Assembly (NCBI GenBank): GCA_030612835.1
Contig: JAUWND010000007.1
Location: 1 to 34,584 of the forward strand
Direction of reading: 5' to 3'
Origin: Candidatus Methanophagales archaeon
GTDB lineage: Archaea; Halobacteriota; Syntropharchaeia; Alkanophagales; Methanospirareceae
Length of the DNA stretch: 34,584 nt
In this document: positions 25,901 through 33,812 of the stretch, in pieces
Numbering within the stretch: position 1 is the stretch's first letter
Layout of the letters: every line of letters starts with the position of its first letter
Made by a program: the position numbers and the translations under genes
Notes under the pieces: generated by a model
The model's input: the letters and a program-made list of their open reading frames with translations, nothing else
Database searches by the model: none
Told to the model about the DNA's origin: nothing

Positions 25901-28900
25901 ATCGTCTCGGATATAAAGTTGCTGAATATTTCAGATGGTACAGAATTGAATGCTGCCAGTATAAGTGCGGGCGAACACGTGAATATCTGTGCCAATGTCT
26001 CTAATATAGGTGTGCTGCCCGCATACAATTTCAATGTGAGCTTTTTTATCGATGAACTCTGCGTTGGCACAGCCACTCATGTAAATGTTGCACCGAATGA
26101 GTCCACGCACGTTTCTACGTGTTGGAACACAACAGTGGGTAATTATAACGTTATAGTAATGGTGGATTCCGGAAACGACGTAACGGAGATGAATGAATCG
26201 AACAATAGTGGTGAAATATGTGTAAAAGTGCTCGGAGCTGACTTAGCAGTAGATATAGCCTTTAAAACCTCCACAGACGGGGACAAGGTTATGGTTACGG
26301 CAAACGCTACGGTTACAAATCAAGGCGTATCGCCTGCCAATAACTTCTACTCTTTCTTATTCGTCGGACAATATAAGAACGAACGCGGGTATGAACTCAT
26401 TCCGAGTTATTATGGTGCTGATGACGTCTATAAAGGTGTGAGATGGGTAAACAGGAGTTATGCCGGCGCGAACTGTATTTGTGTGCATGTTAACGCCACG
26501 GAGCATTTGGAAAAAGGCGAAAAGGTTTACCGGGTGAAAAAAGGGGACATAAAAATATATGACCGCAGAGGAGAAGAAGTTGCGAAACCAACAGAGCCGT
26601 GCTGTATTCCTGTAATGGGCGATACAGTAAACGTAAGTGTCCTGCATGGAGAGGGCCAGGGAGTAGAGATATTCTTTTACCCGGGCGAAATAAGAACGAA
26701 AAACAGGTCATTGGGTGTTGACGATAAATTCAACCTTTTGCTGGTAGAAGCAGTAGGGAAAGGAATTTACACGGCGTGTGTAGATGCCGACACGGAAGGT
26801 GAAGTGCCGGAACATGATGAACATAATAATCAGCAGGTGAAGCAGCTAAAAGTGCTGCCCGATTTCATCGTCTCTAACATTTCTATTTCGGGTAATGGCA
26901 CGGGGCTAAACGAGACAAATGAGGGCAGTACAGTATTCATAAACGCGAGCATAACGAATAGCGGGTTGATAAGTGGAGTTACAGATGCGGACGTTTTTGC
27001 CCTGCATGACTGGGTAGGCCTCTCGCCACGATTTGAACTCAGCCCGTATGGGTATCCATATGGCTATGGGTACGTGATATCGCATCCGGATGCCGATGCA
27101 ATAAAAATACATTTTAAGTCGTTGAATATAACGACAAAGAACGCGCCGTGTATTGAAAACCGGGGGTTTGTTTATATCAGAGATAAAACCGGAAAAATAG
27201 TAGAGCTGTGGGGGGAGAATAGGCGAGGTCCTGCGAATTCTTCCTGGATTACTGGTGATACCGCTTATGTTTATGCACCAACGAAATGTGGTGACATCAC
27301 GGCATCAAACGTCGTTATAGACAGATATCAGTGGACGAATAGAATAGCAAATATTTCGAGGGTCGAGTTGCAAGCAAAAGAAACGAAGAACTACACCGTG
27401 GTGTGGACCCCCGCAGATGCAGGACCTTATGCAATACAAATGATTATTGACCCGGAAAACAATGAGGCCGAGATGAACGAATCAAACAACGACTTAAATA
27501 AGAGCTTTTACCTGATGCCAGATGAGGACCCGGCAGTTGTAGATATAACTTTTTATCCGCAGCCGCCAGTGCCGAAGAATAGCCCGGTTAATATTACCGC
27601 ACAGATCGTTAATAACGGAAACAGGACATCGAATTTCTCGGTTGATCTGTGGGCGCTAAAAGAAGAGAATTACGATTACGAGACGGCGCATCCTACGGAC
27701 GATTTCAATGAAACAATAGTTACGTATCCGGAAGCGAATTGGACAGGCATTCTATTTGCAGAAATACGATTGGATGAAGGTTCAATAAGAAGACGAATGA
27801 AAGTGGATGACTTGTATAAGAGTACGAGTGCATATTTCTATTCTTTTAATGGCAAAAATATGGAAGTATGGACAAAAGGGAATACGACTAAAATAGAGAT
27901 GCTGCCTTTTAACTCTGTCAATTATAATGACCGTGAGACGACAAAAGCAGATGGAGGGAGAAAGGTATGGGGCTGCAATATAAATAAAATAGCACATAAA
28001 ATAATTCTTAACCATACCTCGGTATCTCTGGGACCGGGCAACACGACTAACGTAACTGGTATACTGCCACACGTGCGTGCGGGAAACGGTTCCATAAGTT
28101 ATAAGATTTATGCTGTTGTTGATATGGACAACGTGCTTTGGGAACTGAACGAAAGCAATAATGAACTCTCAAAACCGCTAAATGCCGAAATTCCGGACCT
28201 CATGATCTCTAATATCACGTGTGATGCACAGCCAAAAGCAGAAATTAAAAATATCGGTAGTGCACCAGCCGAAAATGTCTCTGTGCGGTTCATTCGTGAT
28301 GTGTACACGGGAGATATGGCTTATCCACCATATAAGGTAGAAAACGATGGGTTCTTTTCTATCTCGCAGAAGGATGCGAAAGTAATGCGAGTGCATTTCG
28401 ATTATTTGTATATGGATGAAGATAAGAACGGGTCGCTTCGCATCGGCAATGGGACTTCCTGGGAGGACTACAAAAAGGATAGCCCTAAAGGCTTCTGGAG
28501 TTCCTGGGTGAATGTGGATTCCGAAGGCGATTTCGTTACACATCCAATCACATTAATTTTGAATAAAGGGCGCTATGAGATAGATAGATACGAGTATGGA
28601 GTGGATAAGCCAGATAAACCATTCACGGTATATCCGGGGGCGAAAAGGTCAGTGCAAGTGCCGTTTACTGCGGAGAATGAGATATACAATTTAACTGTGC
28701 TCGTAGACCCTGAGAATAGGGTTAAGGAGAGTGACGAAGGTAATAATGAAGAGAAGAAGATAATGGGCCCTGATTTGACGTTTGCGTTCCAGGAAATAAT
28801 GTTTTTGAACAAAAAAGGGAACGAAGTTGGGTCTGATAAACTTATTGCGCGAGAAAGCCATACAATAAGAGTAAATGTAAAAAATGCCGGCTGCGTAGCT

Positions 28901-30697
28901 GCTGCGGATTTTTACGTTAAACTGTATGTGAACGAATCATATAATGCAACATACGATAAGCAGATTCCCGGTTTTCCCATGTCTGAACAAATTACTCGTC
29001 TTGAACCCGGAATAAGTAGCAAGATAGACTTCTCCTGGACGCCACAGGAAGAAGGTTTCTTTCGCGTGAAAGTGACGGTTGATGAGAATAATGATATTAC
29101 GGAAATAAGAGAAGAGAATAATGTTTTCCGTTGCTCCGATGAACTGAAAGTAGGAAAGCCGGGGTACAGGGCTAAAAACGATCCTTTAACCATTTATAAA
29201 CACGGCACGCTCAAAGGTGGAATCATATATGAACCTTATGCCCACTATGTTAGTCTGGAAGAGAAGACGAATACAAGTTATGATTATTCTAATGTATTTG
29301 GCATCGAGATACCACAAAAGGCAGAAATAGTGGTTGCACGCTTATATCTGTATCTCTGGGCAGACAAAGCGGATCGAGAACATCCCGGATTTCGTATTGG
29401 ATGCCTACCGGAAGTGAAGATAACATTTAATGGAGAAGAAATAAAGATGGGGCCAACAACATATGAGGACACTTCCGGTGCGACCGCGCAGAGTTATACT
29501 TATGCTACATCTTGCTACGATGTGACGTCCGCTTGCAATGGAAAGAAGTGGCGTGCCGAAGCACACATCACGAGAAAAGAACCCATGAGAGTTGGTATTA
29601 ATGGCATGGCGCTTCTTGTTGTATATCGGGATAGTGAGTCCATACTTACTTCATACTGGATTGGTGAGGGTAGTGATGTGCTAATGGCAAAGAACCTGAA
29701 TTTCCCTACCGGATTCGAGTTTGAAGAATGCACGCGGAAATGTGTGTTTGAGGATGTGGGCGATGCAGAAGTGGCAAATGCATCTCTTTTGACTGTATTG
29801 ACGCCTTACGTCTCTTATGATGCTACAAAACTACTCCCGGAAGCAGGAGGGGAAGGAGATTCACTTCGTTTTGGACGGCACGAGGTAGCTAATTTGATAG
29901 GTGATACTACAGGCCATTGGGCATACCGAAATTCAATAGCATTCACCGAAAACGAATGGGAATACGTAGATCTAAAGGATGGCACAAACATTGCGGAGAT
30001 ACAGAGCCGGGGGAATTATTTCGTATTGAAACATGCAATCCTGAAGGTGGAATACCTACCCGAACTCGTGGCACCCTACATACCGAAGAGCGTGGTAGTA
30101 GGACTGCCTATAACAGTGGAAATAGAAAACAAAGGTAAGAGTAACGCGGGAAAATTCAATGTCAGCTTCTATGTAGATGGATACCTGAAAGAGAAGAAGC
30201 AGTTTGGGGGGATACCAGGAGAAAGCAGAGAGGAGTGGACTTTGCCGTGGACACCGTACATGGTTGGACAACTTGCGAGATTGAACATATCCGTGGATTG
30301 CGATAATGATGTACGCGAATTGAACGAGAATAATAACAATGTCTCTCAGCTCGTCGCAGTCGTGGATATGCTACCGCTACTACCAGAAGAAGGAGGCTCA
30401 TCTTCAAGTGCATGGAGAAGAGGCTCAGGTCCTGGCGAAGGAACAGGCGAAGGTCGGGGTGCAGGCACAACAGTAGGTACCGCGGGAAAAACAGTAACGG
30501 GTGGAAAAGGTGGAAAGACAATTACCGGTCGGTTGATGAAAGGTACGGTAGCGCGAAGTGAAGAGCAGGGCGGAGGAGGCAAAGTGAAGTTCTCTATACT
30601 TGCGCTTTTGATGCGGCTTGCGATGATAGCAGTGGCTGTTGTTCTCTTTTATGTCGGGTGCTTGTGGGGGAGACGGTGGCATAGAAATATACAGTGA
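22931..30697 (+). CDS. Giant membrane-anchored CARDB/CUB-like/DUF3344 surface protein, about 2588 aa
   Basis: The ORF track starts at 22856 inside the previous gene. The signal peptide begins at the ATG at 22931 (or 22946) and ends near SPAMTQ. About 13 CARDB modules follow, roughly 126-2076 plus one at 2375-2480. Six of them (nos. 3, 6, 8, 9, 10, 11) carry a 70-90 residue insert with a CUB-like pattern, for example YGEYLHLYDSKGRL...GWTPWIRGNRIDVEL. One DUF3344 (about 2076-2375, NDPLTIYKHGTLKGGIIYEP) comes near the end. A Gly/Ser/Thr linker precedes a C-terminal membrane segment (ALLMRLAMIAVAVVLFYVGC) and a short basic tail. The protein is thus a long rod anchored in the cytoplasmic membrane, facing outward. 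Its position after ExbB/DUF2149 makes it the best candidate for the outward partner of that motor (inference). Confidence 0.88.
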   Translation: MNDKKMNNRGLGTFLVIMVCLVSMMSPAMTQPSIPMFNNASTATNGETDDFSEPITLFAPSSPVPDTEGALRTFNITTDQPVNVSLLLNGTEVFSQSSVTNSTYTNTNVIKALDNGTQTLNESDNSLTDLAVTSIELETGCGASEHPCYRYAGYALNVTAIIANLGEANASNFVLNFYDDDTIFNETEVRHLQAGSSCIVNASWDLSDADIGVHSITVEVEPCNNSDSNLTNNINHLEGVGIANPWAINMTVPVTPVKEGDNVSIYVGIRNKGPLSANLSLNFSCLDSYENRILFDTKSLRVDANSTNYTDATWDARPLFIGPPDNISTTRTIVVEEAKADLHTRKEIEVMPHSNLTITAVTINPFNETANVVTFTINNNDSETANATLWLYDVNTTAHEISYSSMPELLLTSYPGALSMSVYFVDKITYYEAGPGCWYEVYDMNNTIIMNERRSSSTKKREERGNIWSNWGAGDTITLKYYRIEATVEPVALLKCMPLTLNASETKKFAIPYELSQPGVHTLWLVLSNGNNAFTTVGGTDLAVNLSVNETVLDGDQLNITAMIKNLESINATNFCVRFYIDSSIIHEESIPYLSGVEYPDNSTSIYVSWNATTWNAGKGKDVFNHIIKVEIDSCENIDNYASNNEEERIVHVYNDFAVTCLNISHDLSIGESAAINSTILYLGNRSRSANVSFYVKKSEDIKRLISSSIISFDDSGGSVTNWTAKIDNSTNLCARVTDVTTNWTVDVSGNCTITVEVEPGWDVNKTNNKMSITREIIAPDFVLDDLRIEPKSSIEGNTTNISVTANNTGGIARATNIAFYDCFRKPSDYYISMFMNPTEYGIKTTSIGFNKNDTLAMRLYVKFTSYGEYLHLYDSKGRLMATYNESFSGWTPWIRGNRIDVELEKPKGSSSSTKVTIYQYDYLMSEDEIVSRPVVINTTDARNITVNWSASPAGEHCIVAIIDPEDAIPEINETNNVQMNFCLVQGPDLIVSDIKLLNISDGTELNAASISAGEHVNICANVSNIGVLPAYNFNVSFFIDELCVGTATHVNVAPNESTHVSTCWNTTVGNYNVIVMVDSGNDVTEMNESNNSGEICVKVLGADLAVDIAFKTSTDGDKVMVTANATVTNQGVSPANNFYSFLFVGQYKNERGYELIPSYYGADDVYKGVRWVNRSYAGANCICVHVNATEHLEKGEKVYRVKKGDIKIYDRRGEEVAKPTEPCCIPVMGDTVNVSVLHGEGQGVEIFFYPGEIRTKNRSLGVDDKFNLLLVEAVGKGIYTACVDADTEGEVPEHDEHNNQQVKQLKVLPDFIVSNISISGNGTGLNETNEGSTVFINASITNSGLISGVTDADVFALHDWVGLSPRFELSPYGYPYGYGYVISHPDADAIKIHFKSLNITTKNAPCIENRGFVYIRDKTGKIVELWGENRRGPANSSWITGDTAYVYAPTKCGDITASNVVIDRYQWTNRIANISRVELQAKETKNYTVVWTPADAGPYAIQMIIDPENNEAEMNESNNDLNKSFYLMPDEDPAVVDITFYPQPPVPKNSPVNITAQIVNNGNRTSNFSVDLWALKEENYDYETAHPTDDFNETIVTYPEANWTGILFAEIRLDEGSIRRRMKVDDLYKSTSAYFYSFNGKNMEVWTKGNTTKIEMLPFNSVNYNDRETTKADGGRKVWGCNINKIAHKIILNHTSVSLGPGNTTNVTGILPHVRAGNGSISYKIYAVVDMDNVLWELNESNNELSKPLNAEIPDLMISNITCDAQPKAEIKNIGSAPAENVSVRFIRDVYTGDMAYPPYKVENDGFFSISQKDAKVMRVHFDYLYMDEDKNGSLRIGNGTSWEDYKKDSPKGFWSSWVNVDSEGDFVTHPITLILNKGRYEIDRYEYGVDKPDKPFTVYPGAKRSVQVPFTAENEIYNLTVLVDPENRVKESDEGNNEEKKIMGPDLTFAFQEIMFLNKKGNEVGSDKLIARESHTIRVNVKNAGCVAAADFYVKLYVNESYNATYDKQIPGFPMSEQITRLEPGISSKIDFSWTPQEEGFFRVKVTVDENNDITEIREENNVFRCSDELKVGKPGYRAKNDPLTIYKHGTLKGGIIYEPYAHYVSLEEKTNTSYDYSNVFGIEIPQKAEIVVARLYLYLWADKADREHPGFRIGCLPEVKITFNGEEIKMGPTTYEDTSGATAQSYTYATSCYDVTSACNGKKWRAEAHITRKEPMRVGINGMALLVVYRDSESILTSYWIGEGSDVLMAKNLNFPTGFEFEECTRKCVFEDVGDAEVANASLLTVLTPYVSYDATKLLPEAGGEGDSLRFGRHEVANLIGDTTGHWAYRNSIAFTENEWEYVDLKDGTNIAEIQSRGNYFVLKHAILKVEYLPELVAPYIPKSVVVGLPITVEIENKGKSNAGKFNVSFYVDGYLKEKKQFGGIPGESREEWTLPWTPYMVGQLARLNISVDCDNDVRELNENNNNVSQLVAVVDMLPLLPEEGGSSSSAWRRGSGPGEGTGEGRGAGTTVGTAGKTVTGGKGGKTITGRLMKGTVARSEEQGGGGKVKFSILALLMRLAMIAVAVVLFYVGCLWGRRWHRNIQ

Positions 30698-30698
30698 A

Positions 30699-33254
30699 CT
30701 ATTTCACTATCCTCCAGAACATGTCTAGCTCTTCCGTTCTGTTAATGAGCAGTTCCGCTGCGGCTTTTGCATCGCTGTCTGTCACGCCGGAAGCCAAGAA
30801 TATCACCGGTCCGGGAACGTTCCAGGAATAGAACATGCCGAGCTCGCCGTTATCGTATGGGTTGTCGAATGCTTCAACTACGCCGCCACAATCGTACTCT
30901 GCATCATCATAGTCGTCAATCATCTTTCCCGCATCAAAATAAACAACCATACCAAAGTATTCGTGGTAGCTGTTAATTCCATACGCAGGATCAGATATTA
31001 TGTCATTTTCCGTGTACTTTCCGAGCAGTATCAGATTGTTTGTTTTCCGCTTCTCCGATGAGGTCACATTAGAATCTATATCTATGTCTATCTTTTCGTC
31101 TGGCACGCCACGTGAAACAAGCTTGTTACTGATATTATTCGCTATGCCCAAGTATTCCGACGATTCCGCGGGATAAACGATGGTCGTATTCCATTCTGAG
31201 CCCCAGTAGCCATGCGTAAATGGTTCGGGATAGAGGTCATTATAGCTCTGCACCGTGCAAGGTGGTGTAAAACTCTCGGTTGCACCATAGATTTGTTTCT
31301 GGAAGTCCCAGTGCATTGTATCTCCATCAGTCAATGGATATTCACCGCATAATATGTTGTTGGGCACGTATCTGCCGTTCATGTATAGATACCAGTAAAT
31401 TTTTTCCGCCATGTCCTGATCCAGTCCATCAATTCCGTAGACGAATGTTGTTCCGGACGCAATATATGGATTTTTGACATAAGCCACGGAGTTAATAACG
31501 TCCCACGGCGTTGTATTACCAGGCACTAGCTTAACGACGTCAAACATCTCTACATCTGTAAAGTCTGATTCCTTTCCATTGTATGTTGAGGTATCGCCAT
31601 AATGATGTGTATCCCTTAGCCTTACTTCTATTACCGTGAATGGTTTGGCAGCTTCATTGTTGGTCTCATTAGACTCGGTGATTGCGCCGTTTGCATCAAG
31701 AACCACCTTTACAGCATAAGGTCCTCCTTTGGCTGCATCATATTCAAACGATGTCTCCTTAATCGCCTTTGCATCTATGGAGATTACTGTGTTATTCTCC
31801 TGCACGCTATTAACGAAAAGACCAACATCAAAGTTACTTGCATCTTTGGTTCCATTGTTCATTATATTTACCTGAATGGTTGTCCTATTATTTGCGGTAT
31901 GCCATGCAAAAGAAGGCAGGAATGTTATATCTGTCGGCGAGATAACGAGGTCTGCCGGCCCTTCCACAAGCACTTCTATATTCTTAGACAGGATATTGTT
32001 CGCTTCATCGGTTTCGTTTACCTCGTTAAAGGCATCCGCAGTCACTTCAAGTGTGTAAGTTCCTGAATCCGTGGGAGTCCATGTGAACTGCACTTCTTTG
32101 CTTGCTCCGGCATCAAGACGGGGAACCGGTAGTGTGCCTATTAGAGTAGTCTCTGCGTGCAGTGTTACATTCGACTCAGTAGCAGTTCCGCTGCCTATGT
32201 TCTTTACCGTAGCATTGAGATTATAAGTGTGGTTGGCGACAACGGCAAGTGTGTAGTTATAATAAGGTAAGAAAGGTTTTTCTATCTTCTCAACCATAAG
32301 GTTGGGTTTCGATTCCCGGCTGAGTACTAACACCAGATTTAACCAGTGAACATAGCTATCGCCATCACGCCAGTACTTTGCATAGTTATTACTTGTGTTT
32401 AAATAGTCAACAGAAGCATTCTTCACCTCAATAATCTTGAAGTCAAAATAATTGCCCTGCTCATAGTTCGTGCAGCCTTCACAAAGCATGACGTCGTTGA
32501 ACCATAACGTATCGGTATCGTACATATCTCCTGTTAGCCACGTGCTATAAAACACCGCATTTGGCCAATCATCCGGATTTATTGTTCCTTTGAAATACGC
32601 ATAGCCATAGTCCTTGGCAGGGTATCCGGAAGTGGCATAGGCTAATGCATCATGCCCCTGCACGACCCAGTATCGAGTTTCATCCATACCCTCTTTTTCG
32701 TATACCACAATCAGCTCGATCATGCCCACACGACCATCAAAACCCGAGCTTATCTTGCCCGTGACTGCTGTTGCGTTAATAGTGCCCGGTGTAACAAGGT
32801 CAATTACATCATACCACACGATGTGTACGCCATGTGACGTACTCCAGACCTGGTTATTACACTCAGAACCAACATCATCATGGCCGAGAAGCGTTATGTT
32901 CCCTAAACCATGTCCAGTGAAGCTTGTATTCACCCATCCGTGATAGTTCTCTGTTCCGCCCCAAACATGCACGTAGAGGTGTGCAAATCGCACATTATCA
33001 TAGGCAGGCACGTTAAATACTTGTGTGTACGGCTCGCCCGTAATTGGACCTTTACCAGTCAAGCCGTGACCGGCATCAACATAAACGCCGCCAATTACTG
33101 TGCCGTTTGCAACCGTACCATTGTGATACAGCGGGTGCTCCTCGCCCAGCATCGGGAAACCATACCAGTTGTAACATGCGAAAGCAGACGCGCAAAAAAG
33201 CAAACACGCAAATACTGTTATTGTTACAACAGTCGCCAGTCCTTTCTTCTTCAT
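30699..33254 (-). CDS. Secreted DUF3344-CARDB2-DUF4430 protein with S-layer-like C-terminus, 851 aa
   Basis: The order is signal peptide 1-26 (MKKKGLATVV to SAFA), DUF3344 27-315 (HNGTVANGTVIGGVY), CARDB1 318-430, CARDB2 432-543, DUF4430-like domain about 543-648 and a C-terminal domain about 650-851. The DUF4430 match rests on TPWDVINSVAY, the hydrophobic VYGIDGLDQ, YWYLYMNGRYVPNNI and LTDGDTMHWDF. In the family these form the transcobalamin/intrinsic-factor C-terminal fold. The last domain has NNLILLGKYTEND, CGGVVEAFDNPY and VIFLASGVTDSDAKAAAELL. This resembles S-layer-protein domains that bear LxLxGGPxxN and VxVVAGxxxxDTxAA patterns. No anchor is visible. The gene converges on the giant gene with one base between their stop codons. 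Corrinoid binding is a guess from the fold. Confidence 0.85.
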   Translation of the reverse strand: MKKKGLATVVTITVFACLLFCASAFACYNWYGFPMLGEEHPLYHNGTVANGTVIGGVYVDAGHGLTGKGPITGEPYTQVFNVPAYDNVRFAHLYVHVWGGTENYHGWVNTSFTGHGLGNITLLGHDDVGSECNNQVWSTSHGVHIVWYDVIDLVTPGTINATAVTGKISSGFDGRVGMIELIVVYEKEGMDETRYWVVQGHDALAYATSGYPAKDYGYAYFKGTINPDDWPNAVFYSTWLTGDMYDTDTLWFNDVMLCEGCTNYEQGNYFDFKIIEVKNASVDYLNTSNNYAKYWRDGDSYVHWLNLVLVLSRESKPNLMVEKIEKPFLPYYNYTLAVVANHTYNLNATVKNIGSGTATESNVTLHAETTLIGTLPVPRLDAGASKEVQFTWTPTDSGTYTLEVTADAFNEVNETDEANNILSKNIEVLVEGPADLVISPTDITFLPSFAWHTANNRTTIQVNIMNNGTKDASNFDVGLFVNSVQENNTVISIDAKAIKETSFEYDAAKGGPYAVKVVLDANGAITESNETNNEAAKPFTVIEVRLRDTHHYGDTSTYNGKESDFTDVEMFDVVKLVPGNTTPWDVINSVAYVKNPYIASGTTFVYGIDGLDQDMAEKIYWYLYMNGRYVPNNILCGEYPLTDGDTMHWDFQKQIYGATESFTPPCTVQSYNDLYPEPFTHGYWGSEWNTTIVYPAESSEYLGIANNISNKLVSRGVPDEKIDIDIDSNVTSSEKRKTNNLILLGKYTENDIISDPAYGINSYHEYFGMVVYFDAGKMIDDYDDAEYDCGGVVEAFDNPYDNGELGMFYSWNVPGPVIFLASGVTDSDAKAAAELLINRTEELDMFWRIVK

Positions 33255-33280
33255 TTTTATATTATCTTCAAAATTTTATT

Positions 33281-33320
33281 TCGGGTAGAAAATTTATATA
33301 GCGCCTTCCTCGTCCCGGCG
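33281..33320 (-). promoter_or_regulatory. Possible proximal promoter and hairpin before the 851-aa gene
   Basis: On the minus strand CTATATAAATTTT (about 33288-33301) is a good TATA element 35-45 bases before the ATG and would give a nearly leaderless message. Just upstream lies AGCGCC/GGCGCT, a 6-base inverted pair with an 11-base loop. It competes with the distal conserved element at 33419-33442 as the true promoter. Confidence 0.4.
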
Positions 33321-33418
33321 CTTTTTCGCCTTTCTTCCTCCCCTTTTTTTAGTGTCTTATCCATACCCTACTCTTACTTCCTATTTAAAGAATAACACAA
33401 TATAATTATAATAATGTT

Positions 33419-33442
33419 GATGTTAATAAGGTCATTTTCGGT
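33419..33442 (-). promoter_or_regulatory. Distal conserved promoter-like element
   Basis: The minus strand reads CGAAAATGACCTTATTAACA here. It matches the BRE/TATA-like elements upstream of the genes starting at 12796 and 19499 in sequence, and the distance to the start codon is similar (about 170-210 bases). Confidence 0.4.
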
Positions 33443-33643
33443 TTTTTTCGGTTGCTAAATGTCAAACACTTTTTAATATAATTATTAAATTGAGACAGTG
33501 GAATTAACATTAAAGACTCCTCATCGCGCTAAAATTAGTGCCCCTTACACTTAATCTTAACACTCATTTGAACCAACTACCATATCTGCAATTGCTCAAT
33601 ATATACTGGTATGAATTCTAAGCACAAACTAAAATCAATTATT

Positions 33644-33699
33644 GACACAGATTAACACTGATTAACGCAGAAAAAATTAAATCCGTGTAAATCTGCGTC
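33644..33699. repeat. Palindromic GACACAGATT repeat
   Basis: The left arm GACACAGATTAACACTGAT faces the inverted right arm ATCCGTGTAAATCTGCGTC, with about 18 bases between them. The same arm family occurs at 15034-15266 and inside the MITE-like element at 33957-34080. I see no coding content. Confidence 0.65.
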
Positions 33700-33702
33700 C
33701 TA

Positions 33703-33770
33703 AATTAAATTTATAGGTAGAAGGTATACATTATATACAACAAAAAAGGGAAAAAAAAGTAGGGGGTTGA
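33703..33770 (-). terminator. U-rich terminator block after the DUF3344 pseudogene
   Basis: The minus strand has CTTTTTTTTCCCTTTTTTG followed by ATATAATGTATACCTTCTAC. This is a second copy of the block at 15267-15345, again between a DUF3344 gene end and the palindromic repeat. Confidence 0.5.
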
Positions 33771-33812
33771 AACACCTACCAGTTTTAAAGCTCTCTCTTC
33801 TCGTTTATCCCA

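Noticed and set aside
28178-28543. 121-codon minus-strand ORF within the giant gene
   Set aside because: Antisense to CARDB11 and its CUB-like insert, no start signals, no recognisable motif.
32910-33395. 161-codon plus-strand ORF over the start of the 851-aa gene
   Set aside because: Mostly antisense to the signal peptide and DUF3344 coding sequence, with no recognisable domain or ribosome site; composition resembles a shadow frame.
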